DNA from: Ramazzottius varieornatus | Taxonomy: Eukaryota > Tardigrada > Eutardigrada > Parachela > Ramazzottiidae | Assembly: GCA_001949185.1 (NCBI GenBank) | Contig: BDGG01000001.1 | Coordinates: 6,741,353-6,805,352 of the forward strand | Direction of reading: 5' to 3' | DNA: 64,000 nt | Part shown: in pieces, positions 57,054-64,000 of the stretch | How positions within the stretch are numbered: the stretch's first letter is position 1 | Layout of the letters: each line of letters opens with the position of its first letter | The notes under the pieces: generated by a model | Told to the model about the DNA's origin: nothing | What the model saw: the letters and a program-made list of their open reading frames with translations, nothing else | Database searches by the model: none | Translations under genes and position numbers: made by a program

Positions 57054-59174
57054 CTATGTATCCGTCCTCAGATCAGTTGTATTTGGTGCCGTGGTGTAAC
57101 TATCCATACCGACCCACTTGGCGTTGGACGCCGTGATGAGATTGCGCGGTAGATGGCTGAACTCTCCGTATTCTCGTAAGAGAACCCGACCGTCCGGTGG
57201 GATTTCTATTCTTGTAACACTTCCGTGTATCAGGGGCATGCCGATCGATCCCATGGGGAGCTGCATCGACCTGCATGTACAAAAATAATGCCTAGTCATA
57301 CAGCGCCACAGGGAAGACATCTCGGGACACTTTCTGCGGCAACGTGCCTTTCGGTAAAATATCTGATAATGCTGGAATGTGTCATGATCAGCTCATAAGA
57401 CGTGGTCTTCTGTTCCGGCGATGCTCGGTGCATAATAGTGTTAAATGCGATTTGCCGTCGTTCCTTATCTTTCTGCAAAGCAAAAGACTAATAATTTCAG
57501 AACACAACTGTCAGGCGTCAGGCTCCCTTGCCGCACATAGCGCGGTCCGTACGTACCTCATCAGCACAGCTCCAAATAAGAGGTGTTGACTCCAGCGTTA
57601 TGTTGGGATCCAAGTGTTTGGCTATGATGGAGGCGGCCTGCTTAGTCCGAAGCTTACTAGAATGGACAAAGGTCTTGTGCCATTTGACTTTAAGCATACT
57701 CAAGGCGAGTCCCGTAGCCTCCATTTGTTCCATTCCTGCAGGCAATGAAACCTTTCTCCAATTCGGCCTCGGTGCAGCACTTAACCTCAACCCGGCATTG
57801 AAATGGGGTCTTACCGAGAGATGTCATAGTAATCTGTTCCTCAGGTAAGCTAAATAGATAATGTCCATGACGAATTAGAAAGACGACCCTCGTGGCCGTT
57901 ACGTTGTGCTGCCCAAGAACAGGTTCTCGCCCATCCCAATCTGCAAAACAATAATGCCCATTACAAGTAATTTTGACCGGATAGGCTTTCAGTCCCTGGA
58001 TATTACTGTAGGCCTAGGCAGAGATATTTCTCATACTCTGTAGCCATCGTTCGCCCTCGTATATGGTCTCTTCCGGGTCCCACGAGTTGTTTAAGGACTT
58101 ATTGCTCTTAGGAAACTCCACTGCCAGAACGTTGTACAGTTTCTCTGTCGCATTGGTCAGGTCCAAGTGCTTGCTGGCTTCTCGCAGCTGGATTTGGTAT
58201 TGACGGTTCTTCACCTTCTCTGCAGCAGAACAGGAGCTAAAATATCGTTCTCTGTATAAGATGACTTTTGGATCAACGCTTGTAAATTTTGAAACGTACC
58301 CAAAGTAAGTTGGTTTGCAATTTGGTCGTTTTCCAGCTTCAAAGCAGAGTTAGCGTTTTCAAATATGACTTTCAGCTCCTGCGCGTTCGCCCTTTCCTTC
58401 TCGGTGGTATTCAGCTGAGTCCAAAGTTCCAGGAAGGCTTTTTTGGAAAACGACAGTTCTCTTCTCGCATCTTGTAGTTCTTTCTCCAGTTGAACCGTTT
58501 TCTAAACCAAGAACCATAACGTCAGCACTGTCGGAAATTGAAGCTGTAGGTGTCGTGTGTTCAAACGTCGAAAAGTGGCAAATCTAGCGAGCACAATGCC
58601 AGTTATAATTCACGAGGAAAAACAGATTTAAGGTATTGGTATGATTCACCTTCCGAGAAAACTCTGCGTCGAAATCGGTGGATTTCGTCGTCGCTGTTGA
58701 CGCTGGAACTTGTGGGCGGAAATCGAAAACTTCGCCGTTAGTTGGTCTACTAGCGGGATTTTCTTCTTGTTGATACCCTCCTGATACCGGTCTCAGTCTT
58801 CTGAAAGATAATTGGTGATGGGCTGAACCCGGAAAGACGGGGTGATCATGCTGGACTGTCATATCTCCTTCCGCCGGCGGACGAAGATGGACAGCCTGAC
58901 TGATGCGCGACGCGAGGGTTTCATGAAAAGAAGTTTGGAAGGCAGCATCCGCTCGAGTTCGTCCCGCCGACTGCTCGTTGGAGCCAAGGCGGTTGTTCAG
59001 CGCTTCTTCTGATGTTGCTATACTGTCGGACACTGGATACTGGCCATTGTCAAAGGCGAACAAGGAACGTTCAGCGGCACTCTTGACTCCTTGACGAGAT
59101 ACCGATGCGGAAGTACGGAGATCCAAGAGAACGACAAGGCTTACCAGTAGAATAAATTGGCATTGACGAGCCAT
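57054..59174 (-). CDS. Leader + coiled-coil + PGAM5-type phosphatase
   Basis: Seven exons in phase (59174-58650, 58501-58300, 58219-58037, 57940-57815, 57735-57557, 57472-57348, 57270-57054) give 518 residues. Residues 1-25 are a hydrophobic leader (FILLVSLVVLLDL), then a polar region. Residues about 176-260 are a predicted coiled coil (VQLEKELQDARRELSFSKK). A PGAM5-like histidine-phosphatase domain follows: NWDGREPV, FLIRHGHYLF (catalytic RHG), TSLGMEQMEATGLALSML, FVHSSKLRTKQAA, LIMTHSSIIRYF (second His) and HGSVTRIEIPPDGRVLLREY. The RHG, the HSS..R and the second His are all present, so activity is plausible; PGAM5 is a Ser/Thr/His phosphatase at mitochondrial membranes. Joining NWDGREP to the coiled coil uses a GTATGA donor in exon 3. 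The last intron fits only as GC-AG. Two adjacent genes are possible but less likely. Confidence 0.75.
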
Positions 59175-61621
59175 CTCGAATATAGCTTAAGAAATAACCA
59201 TCAAAGCATGCGAATGTTTGAAAACACGCAGGAACGGCAGATCAGCTGAGACTGATGCGTACGACTGCGGTGCGGTGCGGCTACGACGAGTGCTCGCAGG
59301 TACTTCAAATTTTGTGCCACATTCTTGGAAGATGCTGATATGTTCGTCAAGTAGATCGTGACAGTTTTTGCCTAGTATGGAACCTACTAGGGAATGCAGT
59401 ATGGAGTCTACGAAGGAATGCAGAGTCAGCATGTCTCCACCAATTGTCAGCCTGCACATTACTTTTGTCTGTGCCGGGAGACTCAGACAGCATAAAACAA
59501 AGAGCTGTCCACAAAAGACTTTAATGTACTGTAGACTGTGGCATGAGAAGAACTTCTGTTATTGTTATCGACACTTGCCGCTCGTCGAGCCTGCACTGTA
59601 TTCTATGTAGATTCATGGTTCGAACATATAATTATACCTATGTACGTACCAGTGTTAGCGCACTAAATCATTGGTCCGTTGCGGATTCATTCCTCCCTGG
59701 AACTACTGTTGGATGCCCATTCAATAAGCATCCAACTTTGAAGAAAGAAACGGACAACAGAAATGTAGTACACGTACTTTGCCTAATTATGAGCAAGGAA
59801 TTTTGGGCACCAGCTGAAACCGACCAATCAATCGAAGTCCTGCCACTGCCCAGAATTTTGTCCATTCCTATAATTATGCAACGTACGTGTACATCGCATT
59901 CTGTTTCGCATTTCTGTATACGAATATAGCTATGTGCCTTCGAAAATTCAGATTGCATGCGCAGGGACATAGTTTCAACGGCGAATACCAAGATATCGTA
60001 ACGACTTCGGGTAGGCAGCTTTTTGGTGACCCCTATCTGATGCACTACTACCTGACATGGATTCAAAATAACCCAGCTTGAGTCCATACCAAAAACCATG
60101 TTTTCCACAGCATAGAAAAATACTGTTCAGGTAGCAGAGACCCTCTCTCCGCTAATTGGTAGGAGCAGGTACTGATATAGAATGGGGAGCAGGATTCATA
60201 TCACCTTTTGAAAATGGCCGATGATATAGAGATTACTGCGGCCGGATGGTTCTGATAGTCCCGCTTTGCACTGTTGCATTCCTCTCCACTGCCGTCAAAG
60301 CCTCAGCTTGGTTCTTATTCCGGGGGTATATGATCCCTGCTAATGCGAAATCCTCCCATGTGGACACGACAACTGCTGGGAAGCTTCTGCGAATTCGTAT
60401 AAATTAATGTTCTGTCGGTAACACCGATGGTCTTAAACTTTACTATGTACTTCCACTTTGCTGAATCTTGCGATGCCATCGAGTAGCTCAAAGTCTCCAC
60501 TGGACACATTCAGTTGTATCAGCACGTAGCTTGGCGAAAGTACACCATCCTGATTGACGTCGAATTGTTGAAGAAGCGGATGCTCTATTGCTCGGTCGGC
60601 GCTTCAGAGCTCAACCTCCAATGCCGTCTGAAGTCACGTCGTAGAACTTTTAACAAGATACTCGTACGAAAATGAGTCGAGCAGTCTGCGCCAGGTCTTT
60701 GCCAGGCCATTGCCTGGACGATACAAAAGAAGACTGACTCGTTCGTGATGGCGATGAGATTATTTCCGGGTTTGTTATAATAATACATGTAGTAATAACG
60801 ACCAGCAGCTCCTGAGCACTTTGCCTTGTCACTGAGGGGCGTAACCCTGAAAACGCAGAGTAGCAGAAGATTCCGGTATTTTTTAGTAGCTGCCTTCCCT
60901 GCCACTTCATAGTTGCGGCAGCAGGTTTTTGCACACCGAATTCTGGAAAGTCGATAATCATAACTGTGATATCGATGGGTACGTGAAAGCAGTTCGGAGG
61001 AGAAAAGAAGGCCGCCATTTCGGTTCAACAGGACATGCGTCAAAGCTGGGCGAGGTTGTGGTTTATTATGGGTTTGATGGAGGGGACTAGTCGTAAGCTC
61101 CCAACTGAGGTCCAGTTTCGGCAAGCAGACTGCTTGCGATCAGAGCATCTCCGCTTGTCCTGATAAATCAGCTCGCGGGAATGACGGCAAAAACAGTTAC
61201 AGATAGGACGATCATGTCTTGGCACCTACGTGTAGAGTAAGGAGGCCACTGCAGATAGTTCTCTCTCGTAAGTTACCGAGACCCCGCAGACGTTCACTCT
61301 ACTTTCCATGTTGCGGAACATGCATTGCCCACCCCAGCATTCACCTCCTCTTACACATGTACCGGAAGCAACTCAACGAACTGCAGGATCGAGCTTTTTT
61401 TCTCGGGCGTAAGCTGCGCTATTGCAACTCGATGTTGAGACGGCGACAAAAAATTTTCAAACCCATTCAGAAAGTCAGTATCTTCGCGATCTTGAGTAGT
61501 TAGGAGCCCAAAGATGCTGCTTTTCTTGCGAAGTAACGAACCCGGCTGTGGGTCCAGGACCAGTACCTTACCAGTGGCGCCACTCCGGGGGCCAAACAAC
61601 GAACCAGGCCGTAAGATATCT
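59175..61621. other. Region with weak exon-like segments, minus strand
   Basis: No gene that I can assemble. On the minus strand several open, splice-flanked pieces follow one another: LTHVLLNRNGGLLFSSELLS (about 61030-60970), CSGAAGRYYYMYYYNKPGNN followed by LIAITNE (about 60815-60735), and an EF-hand-like FDVNQDGVLSPSY (about 60560). They faintly recall the C-terminal part of calcium-channel alpha2delta proteins, but stops intervene and phases were not resolved. A half-copy of the GGATGGAC-type MITE lies near 59830-59890. Confidence 0.25.
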
Positions 61622-61814
61622 GTAAACGCACGATGGCAAATTATAGGACAGTAAAAATCGCGGGACAGGTGGAAAGGACGGCAAAATGGAAAATCGACCG
61701 TAGAAAAGTGTGTTACTGTGAATCGGTCGTGTACGTACGTGATTCCGTACCGCCCTAGCAAAAAGGCCTCTCCCGTAATTTTTACTGCCCCATGATTTCC
61801 AATTGTGAGTGTAC
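61622..61814 (+). mobile_element. GTACACGCA-family MITE, copy 3
   Basis: 193 bp. It begins GTAAACGCACGATGGCAAAT, contains GGACAGGTGGAAAGGACGGC and GACCGTAGAAAAGTG, and ends ATTGTGAGTGTAC. Same layout as copy 1. Confidence 0.83.
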
Positions 61815-63822
61815 AACCAGACGGCCACCAACTCGATTTCTAAGGATACTGTAGGTGGGCGGATTCTCACACTTGACAGATCCACCAAATTCCTAAAAAC
61901 GGAAGAATTTTCTGGAACGCTACTCACACGAGGTGTGTTTCAGTTCGCTGGAATACAACAAAGCCGTGAGCGGGAGAAGAGGAAAGTTATGGCTATCTAG
62001 CAGTCCAGATCCCAGTTAAAGCCTAACGACAGCATAACGATAGCTACATGTAGACCTCTCTAGAAGGCCGCAGATGGCGCTTTGGTCAAAGGGGTGGTGT
62101 CTGGCCAACGATATGTCTATCGGCGAGGCACATCTTTTTTCTCCACCCATTTTGCCCACAGGTGATACAGTAATTCCTACTCGGAAACGGTTGAGTCATA
62201 ATCCTCACGTGTTTCTGGGAAAGTGTCCCGCTGAGGAATTTACTAATTACTCACGGTGGTCTGAAAAAGTATACATTCTGCGCCATCATTTTTCGCCGGA
62301 CAACGGCGATATTGACAGGCCATTGTTGGAACTTGGCAAAATTATTATGTAGAGCTGTCTCGAGGTGGTGTCAAGTCGAAAAACCGTTACTGTACAATTG
62401 TCGGTAATTGTGCCACCCGTCTGAAGGCCCTCATAACCGTAAATCATTCCACATTTCTGGTCACGAACAATTACGAACCTTCATTGGCGGCAGCTCACAC
62501 TTACAAAACCGTACCACTTGTACACGAACCCATAAATTTTCTGCTGCGGAAGGGTGCTAGTCCAAAGTTGACATGCAGCCGAAAATATTTTCATTACTGA
62601 TTTCTCAAATCTTCAGCGCAATGTCGCATTTCCGAAAGAATGATAGATGCACTCTAAATATACTCGCCTCATCAATCATCCGCCGTGAACCTACGGTACG
62701 CTATTTGGCCAGTCCCTTTAAGTTTCACCTTTGCAACCGTACCCCACACAGAATCCAGCGACAACGCGTGCGGGACAGTGCGCCCTTATGGACACGAAAC
62801 TTGCGTGGAGACTCAACGTGGATCAAAAGCCATGGAACGCGGCAGTACTTACTCGACGGGAGAATCGTTCTTACGAAAAGACAGATGAGGAATACCATGA
62901 CGGAACGGGGTCAACCCGTGCTGGGAACTGAGGCTTACAAGAGGGGCAACTGGGACTCGGCTGGTTTACGTGATGTAGAGGAACTAATTAGACCGAAGAC
63001 GGGTGTGGATTGTGGCTAAGACGGCTCATATAGACAGCCCATGCGAAGCCCCGTCTTTCTTTGTGTTACATCGCCACTTTATTAGATTCCTACCCAAATT
63101 CAATTTCCCCTCGTCGATCCAATGAGACAGACAACGCAATACAAACAGACGGACAAAATATGCGCCGCATTCTTCCTTCTGTAATTCGTCTCAATCGGCC
63201 ATTTATCTGAACGTATATTGACAGCTGACCAATGGCTCGCCCATTGTTCTCGCCTAAATGCCGGTTGGCGTCAAGAAGACCGTTGTGACCGTCGAAGACG
63301 CATCCGTTATTACACCTGCACAGAACGACCCTGCTCACCAGAGAACTTGTGCCACCAGCAACCTATTCTACTCTGGTACGATAAGACTTCTGCCTAGAAA
63401 TAGTAGAAAAATGGCCTCTGCACGCCTGTTTGGCGTGGATTTTGTTTTGATTGGTCGATTTATGAAAGGTGACAATTACGTCAATTACACAATGAGTGTA
63501 ATCAGATAGATGGATTTTTTCCCTTCAACAACATTGATAAGAGCAACAAGTCGAGCGGTAGAAGAAAAGGCCGGCATATCGTCCATTTTTCCGGTTATAC
63601 TACCAGTTTAGGCACTTGCTTTTATATACGGCGTCAAACAGCACTGGACGCATTGGCTGCACATTGCCCGCCCTTTCTTTTTCTCGCCTTTTTATCCTCA
63701 TCAGCTTATCGCGCACGATTACTGCATGCTGGCCGGTAGAGCGCCTGTACGCGTATATTCTTGTCGATGGAAGTAAGGGAAGGCAGTTCCCCACCACAGT
63801 ACACCACGTTTGCTATTGCAGT
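61815..63822. other. Intergenic stretch, no gene supported
   Basis: Short open frames only, for example plus 62074-62352 and 62573-63019, without recognisable domains, leaders or splice partners. Confidence 0.4.
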
Positions 63823-63846
63823 AGCAGCAGCAGCAGCAGCAGCAGT
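63823..63846 (+). repeat. AGC/CAG microsatellite
   Basis: About eight perfect AGC units in a row. No associated reading frame is recognised. Confidence 0.95.
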
Positions 63847-64000
63847 GCATAAACAGCTTTTGCCCATTGATCATCCCTCTCTGTATCATTCCAGCTCCTT
63901 CTTTACGCGCATCATCACAAAGCTTGCATAGCTGGGTAACTTACGTCTAGAGCCATCACTTGCAACGGAAAACGTCGTTTATTTGATCATCCAGTCACGG
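63847..64000. other. Window end, nothing recognised
   Basis: No feature seen in the last 154 bases. Confidence 0.5.

Noticed and set aside
58014-58036. Stop codon after NISA as the end of a separate coiled-coil gene
   Set aside because: A GTATGA donor just before it joins in phase to NWDGREP, the known entry of PGAM5-type domains, so one gene is the better model. I keep the two-gene option as a refutation test.
59668-60108. 146-codon minus-strand ORF
   Set aside because: It overlaps a half-copy of a MITE and has no recognisable features.
1-64000. Bacterial-type features, CRISPR arrays, rRNA or tRNA genes
   Set aside because: No regularly spaced repeats with spacers, no ribosomal RNA sequence and no tRNA cloverleaf were recognised. 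Gene structure is eukaryotic throughout.

Overview
The window is animal nuclear DNA. Genes have many short GT-AG introns, TATA-type promoters and numerous short inverted-repeat transposons, and there are no operons. The best clue to the organism is seven tandem copies of the secretory abundant heat soluble (SAHS) family, known only from tardigrades. The source is therefore a eutardigrade, probably of the Hypsibius/Ramazzottius group. This rests on family knowledge, not on a database search.

Layout. 0-23 kb holds the SAHS array, all on the minus strand: A (cut by the window start), B, C, D, E, F and G. A transposon-rich block at 2.4-11.6 kb separates B from C. It contains two inverted copies of a non-autonomous element, a pogo relic, a foldback element, a SUMO-interaction-motif-like gene, a dead Tigger transposase and a small chromo-barrel gene. 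A PIF/Harbinger element (17.1-20.0 kb) with both genes broken separates E from F, and a TA-flanked MITE sits 32 bp upstream of the SAHS E start codon. B has no signal peptide, and E and F lack the AG of their first splice acceptor, so the array appears to be diversifying and decaying.

24-48 kb is a neuronal block. It has a possible secreted peptide gene (24.1 kb), a complete 13-exon nicotinic receptor subunit on the plus strand (25.8-29.4 kb) that includes a 9-nt microexon, and, convergent with it, a complete unc-80 gene on the minus strand. I could phase unc-80 through all 25 exons (3291 codons, 47.5 to 29.9 kb). UNC-80 is the large scaffold of the NALCN sodium-leak channel.

48-54 kb shows no gene I can support. 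54-59 kb has two minus-strand genes with hydrophobic leaders. One is a Pro/Tyr-rich secreted protein. The other joins a leader and a coiled coil to a complete PGAM5-type histidine-phosphatase domain. 59-64 kb holds a MITE, some weak exon-like segments on the minus strand and a CAG microsatellite.

All exon structures were worked out by hand from splice motifs, reading phase and recalled family sequences. No search or transcript evidence was available.
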